Shown here piece by piece: positions 1 through 11,965 of a DNA stretch of 64,000 nucleotides. Each line of letters starts with the position of its first letter. The stretch's first letter is position 1. The notes beneath the pieces were generated by a model, which ran no database searches, had not been told where the DNA came from, and saw only the letters and a program-made list of their open reading frames with translations. This DNA is from Pascua guehoae (lineage: Eukaryota > Basidiomycota > Tremellomycetes > Trichosporonales > Trichosporonaceae), in assembly GCA_001600415.1 (NCBI GenBank), contig BCJX01000009.1, positions 213,088 to 277,087 on the forward strand. Reading direction: 5' to 3'. A program made the translations under genes and the position numbers.

Positions 1-2119
1 CCCTTCTGGGTGTGTGTGACGACCACATCGGGAGCCCTGTGCCCAGCGGGTGCCACACAACTCTGTCACCCGAGGCTGGGCGATCGAGGCTAGCTCTCGC
101 CTCCCATATGACCCCGTTTGCTGCAGCTACTGTATGTACTCGTGCTAACACCCAGCGCTCGACCTCTCGAACCCGCTCCCACCATCCGTCGGCGCGCTGT
201 CCCGCTGGGCCGCCGAGCCGGTCAAGCACATCTGGCTCCCTGCGCGCTCCTTTATCCCGAACGCCAAGGGCTATCCTGTGCTGTCCAAGGCGTGCCAGGC
301 GTTCCTGCGCGGCCTGACGCGCCAGAGCCCGACATTTATCCTGTCCGACACACATGCGGCGCGGCACCCGTCGGGCGGCCCCACGGCCTACCTCCAGTAC
401 GTGCGGCACATTACGTCGCAGCCTGTGCCGAATGCGCCCGGCGCGCTGTCGCCGCAGGGACCTGCAGAGGTGGCGACAGGCTACGGCGACTATCTCCAGG
501 CGCCGCTCCAGCCCCTGATGGACGACCTGGGGAGCGCGACGTACGACGTGTTCGAGCGGGATCCCGTAAAGTACAGGCAGTACGAGGAGGCCATCTTCCT
601 AGCCCTCGCCGACCGCGAGCCCGAGCCCGAACCCGACGGCGACAGCGACGACGTCGTCATTGTCGTCGCCGGTGCAGGCCGTGGGCCCCTCGTCGCATGC
701 GCCCTCCGCGCACTCGCACGCGCCCAGCGCCCCGCGCGCATATACGCCGTCGAAAAAAACGTAAACGCATTCACCACCCTCCAGGAGCGCAAGGCGCTCG
801 AGTGGGGCGACGCGGTCGAGATTCTCTTTGGCGACATGCGCACACTAGCCGTCCCCGAGCTCGCCGACATTCTCGTCTCCGAGCTCCTCGGCAGCTTTGG
901 CGATAACGAGCTCAGCCCAGAGTGTATCGATGGCGCGATGCGGTTTTTGAAACGTGAGTGACCGGCGACGGCGAGCCGCAGGCGAGCCGGCGTGAGCGAT
1001 GGCTGGGGTAGTAGAAGTCTGAGTTAGGGGTTGAGTCGAGGGTTGAGATAGTCTTGACAGTCTTGAACTGGCGCTCGAGCGAGCAGTTGTGGCTCTCTGC
1101 GTTTCTGAAGTGGTCACCCCGATAATGGGGTTGCTGCAGAGTTGGACTTCTGTCGGCGTGACGCGTATTTGCAGCCTGGTGCGGTAGCATGGCAGCGTGG
1201 TTGGTGCCTGGCACGGCTGTGGCAGTTGGTACAAGATGCCACAGTCAACGCCACTGCCATGGCTTGGGTGTGGTGTCTCTGGCTGCCAGACACGACTGGC
1301 AAAAGTGCCAGAATCTACCCATTCTCCCGTGCTTGTGCGCGAGCACTGTCATGTCCCTCTCTTCTGCATTGAACTTTGCCTCCATGCTAACCCCCAGCCG
1401 ACGGCGTCTCGATCCCAACCTCGTACACTGCGCACCTGGCACCACTGGCGTCTGCAAAGCTGCACCACGACGTGACGCAGCCGTCGCGCGCGGCGGGCGC
1501 GGCCGAGACGCCGTACGTGGTGATGATGCAGGCGGTCAACCTGCTGTCTGGCGACGGGGGCGGTGCGTCTGGTTCGTGCGGCGAGCGGATCCAACAGTGC
1601 TGGCAATTCGAGCACCCGCGGCGCGACCTGGTGCTCGACGACAATGGGTTGCCCGTGACAAACTCGCACAATACACGCAGTGCGAGCCTGACGTTCCACA
1701 TTCCGCACGCGTCGCCGTGCCACGGGTTTGCGGGATACTTTGAGGCACACCTGTACGGCAATGTGGGGCTCAGTATCCATCCGGACACGGCGTACCGCGT
1801 CTCGCCCGACATGTTTTCGTGGTTCCCCCTCTTCTTCCCCCTCAAGCAGCCGCTGTACCTCCCCTCGGGCGCCGAGCTCGAGGTCAACATCTGGCGTCTG
1901 GTCGATGCCCGCTCGCGCAAAGTCTGGTACGAGTGGAGCGCAGAGGCATACCTCCCCGTCGCGAGCTCGGTCGTCGCTAGCCCCAGTCGGTACTCGTCCC
2001 CGACACCCGTGGGCGGGCTGGCGACGACGCCAGAGGAGAATTCGTCCCTCGGCAGGGTCAAGATTGCCCAGACAACGTTGCATAATCCCGGCGGAGTGCA
2101 TTATTGGGTCGGGCTGTGA
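1..2119 (+). CDS. PRMT5: Protein arginine N-methyltransferase 5 (PRMT5/Hsl7/Skb1), 5' end outside window
   Basis: Type II arginine methyltransferase that makes symmetric dimethylarginine on histones, Sm proteins and cell-cycle regulators. Exons read as <1-9 (tentative), 156-953 and 1398-2119; intron 954-1397 starts GTGAGT and ends CTAACCCCCAG, and the join restores the frame. Visible family landmarks: the linker ending RWAAEPVKHIWLP and the VLSK block before the Rossmann fold; SAM-binding motif I as AGAGRGPL (near 675-700); the double-E loop ELLGSFGDNELSPE (about 880-920); and the C-terminal beta-barrel with the block DMFSWFPLFFPLKQP (about 1810-1850). The N-terminal TIM-barrel part lies upstream of the window. 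The 444-nt intron is long for this genome. It is convergent with the next gene. The family call is firm; the first 9-nt exon is only a proposal that makes LLALDL across the junction. Confidence 0.93.
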
Positions 2120-2565
2120 TGCATGCATGCTGGTGCTACCCGGGATGTACATGGACGTGGTTGAGAGAGAGTGGCGGGGTGGTGGGCGTGGGGGTGTTCA
2201 GGTGGAGACGCGATGAGGATAGTGATGGTGATGAGAAACATAATGTGGATGCGACGGCTCTGACACGCCTGATTACAACTACGAAAATGTGGGTTTGGAG
2301 AAGGTGAGATGGTATGGACAGTGCGGGGATGAGACTTGATGCGGTGGATGGAATGGTCGCCACTAGGTGACGAGTTGCGGTGTGTGTATGTGATTGCGTT
2401 TTCGTTTTCGAGCGTGGAGTGCAGTGTGGAGTGGACTGAGGCAGGAGAGTTGATCGAGACTCGGTTCGAGGTTGACTGGGTCGCGAGCGGGGTGGGGGGG
2501 GACACGAGAGGACGTAGGTCGAAGCCAGCGAACAAGGCGCTGGTGACAACTTGCGATTGAAGACT
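2120..2565. other. Intergenic, 3' regions of two convergent genes
   Basis: This 446-bp gap lies between the PRMT5 stop codon and the stop of the disordered-protein gene on the other strand. It is G-rich on the plus strand, with GTGGCGGGGTGGTGGGCGTG-like stretches. I see no conserved coding pattern, tRNA or clear hairpin terminator. Confidence 0.6.
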
Positions 2566-5500
2566 TCACAACTCGACTTGACGTGGCTGGGCACTGGGTG
2601 GGCGCGACACATCAGCTCCCGCACGCTTGGCAGTGGCGGCGCCCTCGCTCCGCCAGCGTGCACGCGCGCCCAGAGCCGGCGGAGGCGGCGGCTTGTTCCG
2701 CGGGAGTAGGTCACCAAATGAGGGGAACTTGGCGGCCAGTCTGGACGTGATGAGGTCGGCCGCCGTGGGTTCCGGAGGGGGTGTCGCGTTCATCCGTGTA
2801 GGCTGTTTGAAAGCTGGTGGGTTAGAACAGGCCGCTGTTATGAACCCACGAGTATAGAGTGACTTGGTGCGGGTACGGGGAGCGGCTGGCGCACGCCGTG
2901 GTTGGCTCCCGGACGGGAGCGACCTGGTCTGACCACACGGACCCGCATTGGCTTGGTCCTGATTCTGCTCGTTGAACTGTGGGGCACGTGTAAGGTGCAG
3001 CTGGTAAGGGTCGCCTTGAGAACGCTGCCGCGGAACGGGGCGTTGGGGGAGCTGCCTCTGTCTGTGACGAGGGGCGTTTTGCTTAGACGCATTGTGATTT
3101 TGCTCACGCGTACGGGCTGATGCAGTTGCGAAAGTGTTTGACCGCTCTCGCCTTGCTTGAGACTGCTGGATCACCACCTCCTCGGTGCCCGCATCTCTGC
3201 TAAGGTTTCGTGTGCTGTTACCCTCTTGTACACCCTCGGTCGACGATCCGCCGTCTTCTCGTGCGCGCCCGGCGGGGTGCTCATCGTTCCGCCTCATGCG
3301 CCGCCTGGGGTTCCGCCCCCTCGCATTATTCACAGTGTTGCGGCTTTCTTCGGCGAGGCGGAGCAGGTAGTCGGTCATGTTTAAGCCGGACATGTGACCG
3401 TCGGGAGCTTGGGGTAATGCGGTATTGGCCGTAACATCACCGAGTGGCATCCGTTCCTTCTGTGAATTCGACTGGCGAGGCTGGGAGAGCGGACCAAAGT
3501 CTTCGTTGTTGATCGGGTCAGCGTCGTGGAGACCTGAGGCGGAACCGACTGGCCTGTCGATCGTGGGGGGAAGGTATGGCTGGAATGCCGCGGCTTGCTG
3601 TTGAGCGGGTGTACTGCGAGTCCGTAAAATGCTGAGCAGCGACGGCTGTGGTTGAAGTCTCTGCGAGTCCGTGTCATGGGATGTGGCGGGCTGGGAAGTA
3701 ATGACACTGTCCGCAACGCGCGACACCTCTTCGCTCGTGGCGGACGTGACGGTTGGAACGTTGGAGACAGTGCGAGATGGGTGCGGCGTGAAGTGATGGC
3801 TGCTCATTCGCGGGGGAGGATCCTTGGCCGTGAAGTGCAGCCGGGGATACTGGCCTTTCTTTGGGCGAAGATTGATGCGCCCAGGGGCGGGGGAATGGAA
3901 TCTCTCGGTGGGCGTGCTTGTCACCCCGCTGGCGATGGGCTCGCTGGGGGTGTCGCTTGGGTGCGCAATGCGTGGTAAATGGGACTCAGTCCTTGCTGGC
4001 CGGTCATCATCGTCCATCCAACGATCGCAGCGCGGCCGCTTGTATGGAGAGTGCAATGCCGCACGATGGGTCAACTTGAGCAGCTGAGGATCGACGGGGA
4101 AGCCGTTGTTAAAGTCTTCATACCGGGCCACAAAATCTTGCACCGGCACTCGAGGAATGTGACGGACATAGCGCTCTGGTAAATAACGCACGTTGGCTAA
4201 GACCTGTCGGCGCTTCCGCGAGGGCTTCGATTTAGGATGGTTCTTGGCCCTGCAGTGTTAATAGTCAAGCAGATGCTGAGCCTGATACTCACCTGCCGTG
4301 AAGGTGAAGGTCGCGAATAGTTTGCGTGAATTCCAAGCGGAGTGGAATGTCCTCCTCAAATATCACGGGAAGCTCTGGTCCCTGCCAGCCGCCACGAGCA
4401 GGGTATCTGTTCTCCTGGGGTGGGTCTGGGCGAGCATCGTAGCGGTAGCGATCGGCCACAAAGGCACGAGTAAAGGGAACCATATTTGCTGGAGCATGGC
4501 GCTGCTCGTAATCCCATGACGACTCTGCCGATGGGAATAAGTTCTGAGTAGGTTAGGATCCGTAAACTCCCAAAACCTACCGCAAGCCTGGCAAGCTCAT
4601 TGTCCGTATCACTGGCTGGCTCTTCCTCGTCGAACTGAACTCGACCACTTGCGTGCGTGTCGTTGGTGTCAGGTGACATGGGATAGTCCCCGTGATACGA
4701 TACTGTTCGCTGACGCGGTAGTGGAAGGTCACGCACACTCTCTTGGGTGGAGTGTTGCGTGCGGGCATCATGCTGCGAAAAGCGAGGCTCGTCGAACGGC
4801 TCCTCCAACCGAGGGTCGCGGTACGTGTATCCTACGCGCCTCGAGTACGTCTTGTGTTTCGTTCGCTTCGTGACACGGTGGTTTGAAACCACGATATTGT
4901 CATTTTCGTCTTGCTCCTCCTCACGGTCCTCCTCAGCAGTAATGGTAATTTCAGATAAGATACGGCGCGGCTGCCAGACGTCGCCCCTTGGAGGAGCAGT
5001 CGGTTGAGTTAGGATGCGGAATGGAGCACGCGGGTGTGGATTTCCATGTCTGTCCGTCGAATGCGTACCCATACGATCGTGAACAATTTGTCCTTCATCT
5101 TCGTCCTCGATAGTATAGTCCACCAGGCTTGGTTTGGAGAACGAAGGTGTAGGGTACTCAAAGTCGGGCGAACGCGGGAGGAACAGTGGCTCAACGTCAT
5201 TCTTGCGCTTCCGTGACTTCAAACCAAGGGGTGATGAAGCGTGAGGCCTGTGATCGGGAGGGGTGGAGTGAGGGAATGCCGAAGTCGGAGGTGAGGTTGG
5301 TCCGTCGTGGAGAGGTGGTGTGTTGTGAAGTGCGCGTTGGGCATGATGAGGCGCAACCCCGCCTGGTTGTCAGCTCCCTTCGCGTTCGGACTAGCTCACC
5401 TGAAGGGTCGTCACTGTCCATCTGATTGCCTTCCTCGACAGGCTCTGGCTCGGGCGGCACTTCAACCCACAGGCCATTCTCCCAGTACCCGTCCTCTGGG

Positions 5501-5873
5501 GTTGCCAGACGCGTTCGGACCTCGTTTACATCCTCTTGCTGGCGCGCTGGAAGCTTTGCAGCCTTCTGATTCTTTGACGGCTCTCGGCGAGGTTTCTTCT
5601 TGGGCGCAATCTGGCGAAGGGCAGCCGCGCTCGGGAGAGCGCGTGCCTTCCCTTTGGCGCTGGATGAGCTGGGACCAGCGTCTGATTGACGAGGGGCGAC
5701 ACTGGTAAAGATGGGGTTGTTGCTATACTTCCTGCGTTTCCTCCTGAGCGGCTGAAAAGAGTTAGTACTTGATGGAGGAGATGGTGTTGGGGAGTGACGG
5801 GGAGGTGAGGACGAGTGATTGTACTCACCACAGGCTCTTGAGAGACGCTAGCGGCCCTCTGTGAAGAGGGCAT
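2566..5873 (-). CDS. Uncharacterised 1037-residue largely disordered protein
   Basis: Function not recognised. Five exons on the minus strand: 5873-5829, 5751-5400, 5362-4581, 4543-4293 and 4249-2566. All junctions have GT...AG ends and keep the frame; introns are 77, 37, 37 and 43 nt. The start ATG opens MPSSQRAASVSQEPV, followed by a strongly basic stretch (PLRRKRRKY) that could be a nuclear localisation signal. A second basic patch (LKSRKRKND) follows. The best-ordered part is the middle: an acidic DEEEPASDTDNELARLA segment, then NLFPSAESSWDYEQRH, an FVADRYRYD block and the block RYLPERYVRHIPRVPVQDFV, which looks like a conserved core. The C-terminal 450 residues are Ser/Pro/Arg-rich and low complexity. 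Composition suggests a nuclear or chromatin-associated scaffold, but this is inference. Two introns of only 37 nt are near the lower limit. Confidence 0.7.
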
Positions 5874-7129
5874 GGCCCAAGGGATGCAGCAATAGTCGTG
5901 AGTGAGGTGCTGAGATGGGTGATAGGATGGGGTAATGCCAAAGTGAATGATTGAGGAAGTGACGGGCGGGTGGAAGTGGACAGACGGGTGATAAGACGAA
6001 GGTAGAAATGATGAGAGAAGGGAGAATGAACAAGCAGGGGAGAGGTGAGAAAGGAAGGAAGATGAGAGAGAAAGGGAGGGAAGGAGGGAAGACAGGAAGG
6101 CAAGACCGAGGAAGGAAGGCAAACGGGGGAAGGTGCCACAACAGGTGTAAGTGCTAGTTGATGCGTATTCGATATCCTGCACTCTTGGTGGTTGGTTACC
6201 AACTCGGTTCCCGCTGTCCGTGCCCTCACCTACCTGGATGTACTATGACTGTAGTATTAGTATCTGATCTCCGAGGCGGGTCCTGGGGGCAGTCCCGAAG
6301 AGCGCAGAAGCAGGCTCGTTTTGGTAAACTGCCATGCCATGCTGGACGGACATAGAATGGGCTGCTACTTTAACCGGCGGCATCGAACGATATGAGTAAT
6401 CGAGGATCCTCCATGTATACAAGTGGGGTCTCGCACATGTGTGTCTGGCAGCTAGCAGGTGCAGCTGACACTCCGTGAGTGCATGAATCTGGTACGAGAT
6501 GAAGGAGAGGCAAGACGATCACCGCGGTGACGATGAGAAGGGCGCACCTGCCTCGGTTGTCGCGTACATCCGGTCTCGTTTGCACGTTGCCATGCGCCTT
6601 GATTCTTCCATCTATCTAATCTTTGTGTGGCTGCGGAGGGGCATGTTTGGATGGGCGATGATCAGACAACGACGGAGCGTGAGAGACGCGATGCGTTAGA
6701 GAATTAGACATTGTGGAGCGCGATGGTGGAGCTGGCTGATAAGCCTCCACTGCCACAATGCTTACGATGACCGAGCCAACCACGGTCGCCAGTTCTCACG
6801 GACGTGGAAGGTCGAGATGGGAGTGGCGTGCGTCGTCGCCAACCAGTTGGCGTTTCTCTGCATGCACTGGCGTGCCTGCATATGGCCATATGGTAGGCTT
6901 GTTGTGACTGGCATCTTGCTACTGGTGGGGTAAATGGCGCATCTGGGTTTGATGGGCGGCCGTAGGGTGGTGCGGGGAAATGTTGGCCGGCAAGTCCGGG
7001 CGATCGGAATCCGAGTTGCCGGCCGAGTCGATATTTTGGTGGGCACTTGTTGTTATCGTGCACTTTCTCTCTTCTCTCTTTCTCTCTTTCCACGCCGCCA
7101 GTTGCCAGCTGCCAGCGAGCCCGACAACC
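5874..7129. promoter_or_regulatory. Divergent intergenic region with purine/pyrimidine tracts
   Basis: This is the shared upstream region of the minus-strand disordered-protein gene and the plus-strand NAGS gene. A long purine-rich stretch (about 6000-6120) means a CT-rich tract just upstream of the minus-strand start, typical of fungal promoters and 5' leaders. A second CT-rich tract (TCTTCTCTCTTTCTCTCTTT, about 7070-7090) sits 40 bp before the NAGS start codon. I see no gene in between. Confidence 0.5.
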
Positions 7130-9052
7130 ATGAGCGCCCTCGGAACGGTCCTGCGGAGTGCATCGCGCACGGCGGCACCGCGTGCATCGTCCTCGTATGC
7201 TTCGAGCGAGCTCGCGAGGGCAGCCATGGCCATGTCGCCTGTGATTCGTCTGGGGTCGCGCGGGTACCATACGCGTATGCAGGCGCTCAAGGAGGAGGCC
7301 GACTTAGGCCAGACTGATGCGGTGGGTTGTGATACGTGTAGCGTTCTACCACCACTGTTTGCATTGTGGCGAATGGTTGTATGCAAGGTGCGGAGCTGAC
7401 GGAGACAGGAGTTTGTGCTCTCGATTCTCCAGACGTCGCCATCGGTGCGCGATTCGCGCTCGTATATGGCTTCATTCGCGCCCACACCCGCCGAGAAGGA
7501 CTTGCACCTCCCAGACGCCGAAGTGCCCGCTGTCAAGCCCGCCGAGCCTGATGCGAACCCACTCGTCTCGTCGCTGCTGAACCCAATCATGCGGCGTCCG
7601 GCGCTCGTCAAGATCCAGGGGCCGTTTACGGATGTACAATTGGCGTCGGTTGCGCGAGGCATCAATTCACTCCAAAAGCTGGGGTTAGTGAGCGTTGTCG
7701 TCATTGACCGCGACGACATTCCGCCATTCGAGTCCGAGGACTCGGTTGCGGCCGAGGCACAGCGGACGCTCATGCTGCGTGATGTCGAGCGGACTGTGCA
7801 TTTCCTCACAAAGGGGCGCGCGCCGGCGCGCCCGATTCTGTCGACTGTGGCGCGTCTCAGCCCAGACGGAACAGTCTACGTGGAGGCAGAGGGACTCGAC
7901 CATATCCGCCGCGCAGTGGAAGAGGGCGAGATCCCCGTCCTCATGCCTGTCGCCCTGGACGAGGGATGCCGGTCACGCCGAATCAGCTCAAACGCCGTCC
8001 TCGCAGCACTCGCCGAAGCCATGGCGACATCGTCCAAGACGAGCGAAGGCGAAGGCAACTCTGACCTCACCCCTGGACGGATGGACCTGACCCCCCTGCG
8101 CCTGCTCATCATCAACCGCGAGGGCGGTATTCCATCGTACGCGCGTTCGGGTCTGCCGCACCTCTCGATCAACCTCTCGAGCGAACTTGACTATATCAAC
8201 CGCACCTGGCAGCCTCACTGGCGGCAGACCCACCCCACTGCGCTGTCCAACTTAGCCCTTGCCGACACATGTCTGAGCCACATGCCGCGTACAGCCAGTG
8301 CGCTCTTGGTGTCCCACCGTTCCCCAACGGCCCTGATCGCCAACCTCATCACCAACAAGCCCGCCCATTCAGCCTCATTGCCACACGCATTGCTTACCCA
8401 AAGCGAGGGCCGGATCACGCGTGACACGCCCACCATTATTCGCCGCGGTCTGCCGGTCCGCATCCTGCGCTCGCTCGACGACGTCGACAAGCCAAAGCTC
8501 ACCCAACTCCTCGAACGCTCTTTTAGCCGCAAGCTCAACCAGGACGCATACTGGGCGCGATTAGAGCGCGACCTCGACTTTGTGATTGTCATTGGCGACT
8601 ATGTCGCCGCCGCCGTCGTCACCGTCGAGGGCAAGAGCATGGGCCAGAACATTTGCTACCTCGACAAGTTCGCCGTGCTCCCCAGCAACCAGGGCGACGG
8701 TACAGTCGACTTTTTGTGGGTCGCTCTTCGCGACGAGACGTATGGTCTGGGTCTGCTCGATGCCGCCAACCCAAGCGAGGGCTCGCTCTCGGGTGTCGGT
8801 CGCGGTCGCGACCTCGTGTGGCGTTCGCGTGTCGACAATGGCGTCAACAAGTGGTACTTTGAGCGCAGCAACGGCTTTGTCACGAGCGAGGACGGCAAGT
8901 GGAAGCTGTTCTGGTGCGACGCCGAGCAGCGTCTCCGCGAACTGGCCCAGGAGAACGGAGGCGTCATGCGTGTCGTCGAGCCGACCGAGTTGGGTCGTCT
9001 CGCCGGGTGGGCTCCTGCCATTGAGAGCATCAAGTCGGCATGGTCAGACTAG
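7130..9052 (+). CDS. ARG2: Mitochondrial N-acetylglutamate synthase
   Basis: Transfers acetyl from acetyl-CoA to glutamate, the first step of arginine and ornithine synthesis in mitochondria. Two exons, 7130-7321 and 7409-9052, give 611 residues, close to the fungal NAGS size; the 87-nt intron runs GTGGGT to GACAG in phase 0. The N terminus ([20 protein letters not shown]) is rich in Ser, Ala and Arg without acids, as expected for a mitochondrial presequence. The middle part is a degenerate amino-acid-kinase domain. The C-terminal NAT domain (about residues 410-600) shows [19 protein letters not shown], the block [20 protein letters not shown] and the end pattern [14 protein letters not shown]. 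It converges on argininosuccinate lyase with only 173 bp between the stop codons. The symbol follows yeast usage. Confidence 0.9.
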
Positions 9053-9225
9053 AGATCTCCGCAAACAGTGTAGAAGTATGACATCCAAAGGAGGCAGAAG
9101 GAGAGCAGAAAAGAGTAGTGTCAATCTTGCCCGCATACAAATAGAAAGCATGTGCTGTGGTTGTTGAGAAATGCATTTGTGCTGTCTGCTATTTAAAATG
9201 CGATTTTTGTGCTGCTTCTCACACT

Positions 9226-10764
9226 CTAGTTGCCGGCGATGCGCTGGCGGGCAATGTCGACCTGGCGCTGGATCATGGAGCGCGCGGGGCCACCGATCGC
9301 GCTGCGCTTCTCGACCGACGTCTCAAAGTTGAAGACGTCCTGGACGTCGTCGGTAAAGTGCTCCGAGAGCTCCTTCCACTGGGCCATGGACAGGTCGGAG
9401 ATCTGGACCTTTGTGTTCTCGGCGAGGGCGACGGCACGGCCCGAGATGTGGTGCGTCTCGCGGAAGGGCACGCCCTTGCGGACGAGGTAGTCGGCAATGT
9501 CGGTCGCGAGCATGTCCATGGTGAGGGCAGCGGCCATCTTGTCCGCGTTGATCTGATTGTCAGCTCCGGTCGAACCCCATTAGCTCACAGTGAGAGTACC
9601 AATGACACCCTCGGCGATCTGAAGGGCAGCGGCGACCGTGTCGACGCAGTCAAAGAGAGGCTCCTTGTCCTCCTGGAGGTCCTTGTTGTAGGTCGAGGGG
9701 ATACCCTTGACCGACATCATAAAGCCTGCCATCTGGCCAAAGACACGTCCCGACTTGCCACGGAGGAGCTCGAGCGAGTCGGGGTTCTTCTTCTGGGGCA
9801 TGATGGACGAGCCGGTCGAGTAGGCGTCCGAGAGCTGCACAAAGCCAAACTCTGCGCTCGAGTAGATGATGAGGTCCTCGGCGAGGCGGGACATGTGGAT
9901 CATCATGAGCGACGCCCACTGGAGCCACTCGACGACAAAGTCGCGGTCGGCGACGGCGTGCATCGAGTTTTCGCCAATGGACTGGAAGCCGAGCTCCTTG
10001 CGGAGGAGCTCACGGTCAAGGCCGTAGGGGTTGCCTGCGAGCGCGGCCGAGCCGAGGGGCAGGACCGAGATGCGCGGCACCATTTCGCGGAGACGGCCGA
10101 GGTCGGTGATGAAAGACTGCGCGTGCGAGAGGAGCACGTGCGACCAGCGGACGGGCTGTGCGCGCTGCAAGTGCGTGTAGCCGGGCAAGATGGCGTCGAC
10201 CTCCTTTTCGGCGCGCGACACCATGACACTGAGCAGGTCCTTGAGGAAGCCCTCGACCTTTTCCGTCTCGTCCATGAGCCAAATGCGCATGTCGGTCGCG
10301 ACCTGGTCGTTACGGCTGCGGCCAGTGTGCAGCTTGCCGCCAATGTCCTTGCCAATAATCTCAGACAGACGGCGCTCGTTGGCAGTGTGAATGTCCTCGT
10401 CGTCGGCGAGGATCTTGAACTCGCCACGAGCCCACTCGCCCGCAACCTCGTTGAGGCCACGCTCAATCTCGGCCTGCTCCTTGGCGGTCACAATGCCCGC
10501 CTTGAGGAGCGCCTTGGAAAAGGCAATAGAGCCCTTGACATCGGCAGCGTACATGCGCTTGTCGTACTTGAGCGACTGGTTGAACTCGTGCATCCTGGCA
10601 ATTAGGTCCATGCTCGTACTCCTGGATAGGATTGGAAACTTACAAGGGGTCGGTGGCGCCGGTGAAGCGGCCGCTGCGCTTGTTAGCACAGTGCTTTGCC
10701 TTCCGGTGCGCAATATGCCTCACCCCCAGAGCTTGCGCTTGGTAAAGTCCTGCTCAGCAGACAT
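9226..10764 (-). CDS. ARG4: Argininosuccinate lyase
   Basis: Splits argininosuccinate into arginine and fumarate, the last step of arginine synthesis, as a cytosolic homotetramer. Four exons: 10764-10724, 10673-10644 (only 30 nt), 10594-9589 and 9552-9226, giving 467 residues, the usual size. The exon 2/3 intron (49 nt) was set by its CTAAT branch site; this choice gives the conserved reading [19 protein letters not shown]. Signature motifs are intact: [19 protein letters not shown] and the fumarase/lyase signature [12 protein letters not shown] (residues 285-296), which carries the flexible catalytic loop Ser. The last intron is 36 nt with a CTGAC branch site. The ATG opens [14 protein letters not shown], the standard start for the family. 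Confidence 0.96.
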
Positions 10765-11965
10765 TGTGACGTTGTTGTTGGGAGGTGTATGGAGAAAGAG
10801 AGCTTCCAAACTGGCTGTTCATTTCTTTCTTTCTTTCGTCAGTGACTCGTCAGGTCCACCCACCTCTCGACTGACTCGTGACGGACTGTGGCGGACCTCC
10901 GTCCACGTGATCCTTTATTTGTGCCCTCCATCAGGAAGGAAATCGCCGGACCCTGGTCACGATGTGTTTGTTTAGCCATTAGGCGGTTGTAATCGAAAAC
11001 AAAGTCGAGCTTATTGGCCTAGTCTGGTTCTTCTTATTACACGTGGGCCCCCTCCCCTTGCGCCTGCTGCCTGACGCCCGTACGCCCGAGTGCCACCAGG
11101 GTAGCCACTCACATCACCCACCTGGCCACCTGGACTGCTGAACTGCTGTGCCTCTTGTGCCTTCAGAGGTGGTCGTGTGTGGGGCCTGTTTGGCTTTGAG
11201 CGGGTCCTGGGGTCAGGAACCCCCACACTTTTGCTTTCAACCGACAGGCGGACCCCGTGACGCGTCAAACAGCCACCCAACTCATCATCATCACTGACGA
11301 CGCTCTCGCTGGACACTCACCACCTTCCCCCCCCCCCCCCCGCCCACACGACCACAAGCCCCATCAGACAAAAGCCCCGACACATGTGAACCGAACAATC
11401 TTTGTCCATTTTATCATCTTTCATGTTCATTCACTGAAACCCGACAACTAGTCTCGCCCACCCCCTCGATCGAGTCTACGCGACACTTGTCAACTCGTTC
11501 CAGACGTCACAAGAGCGCCCCCAAAACACGCCCCTATTTTTTCGCTTGGCCTGCACTACTCGTGCTGCTGCCGCCGCTTTGACCAGCTCGCTCCAAGGAT
11601 CCAAAGGTCACCACCATCCATCAGCCTCGGACCGGGCGCCGAAAAAATCCCAATCTCGTCTAGCATCGTTCTCTGTCCCCATCTTTACCGTCTAACCGTC
11701 TGTGCTCTGGCTCGACGCGCAGCACGCGCCGCTCGCAATCGACAAGCATCCTCTTGTCCCGACACTGCATTTTCCAACATTACCATTCATTCCATCTCCT
11801 TTATCCCACCCACTTGAACTTGCCACTCCTTGAACCCCCTCCCCCACCTTTCAATCCTCCAACCCCGACCCCCCTCCCACCAGTGAGTTGCGCGTTGGAG
11901 AGTCGCAGAGGTCACCGTCGTGATCTTCCCACCGCCACCCCGAGCCTCCCGCCACTTGGCCCCAC
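10765..11965. promoter_or_regulatory. Divergent intergenic region, ASL and membrane-protein gene
   Basis: A 1.2-kb upstream region shared by two divergent genes. It has a run of 15 C at 11327-11341 and a long CT-rich stretch (about 11450-11950) leading into the plus-strand gene, probably promoter plus a long 5' leader. A GTGAGT at about 11882 could open a leader intron, but I cannot assign its acceptor. No gene is visible. Confidence 0.5.
11327..11341 (+). repeat. Poly-C tract (15 C)
   Basis: An uninterrupted run of 15 cytosines in the upstream region of the membrane-protein gene. The opposite strand is an equally long G run that could form a quadruplex. Length may be polymorphic or affected by sequencing. 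Confidence 0.95.

Noticed and set aside
118..906. 262-residue frame overlapping PRMT5
   Set aside because: Low-complexity Arg/Pro/Ala frame; the true frame carries all PRMT5 motifs.
9157..10605. 482-residue open frame on the plus strand
   Set aside because: It is the antisense shadow of argininosuccinate lyase, whose motifs and splice sites are all on the minus strand.
10595..10643. Alternative shorter introns in ASL ending at CAG (22 nt) or GAG (31 nt)
   Set aside because: Both are too short to be spliced, and only the 49-nt version with a CTAAT branch site gives the conserved DPLMHEFNQS reading.
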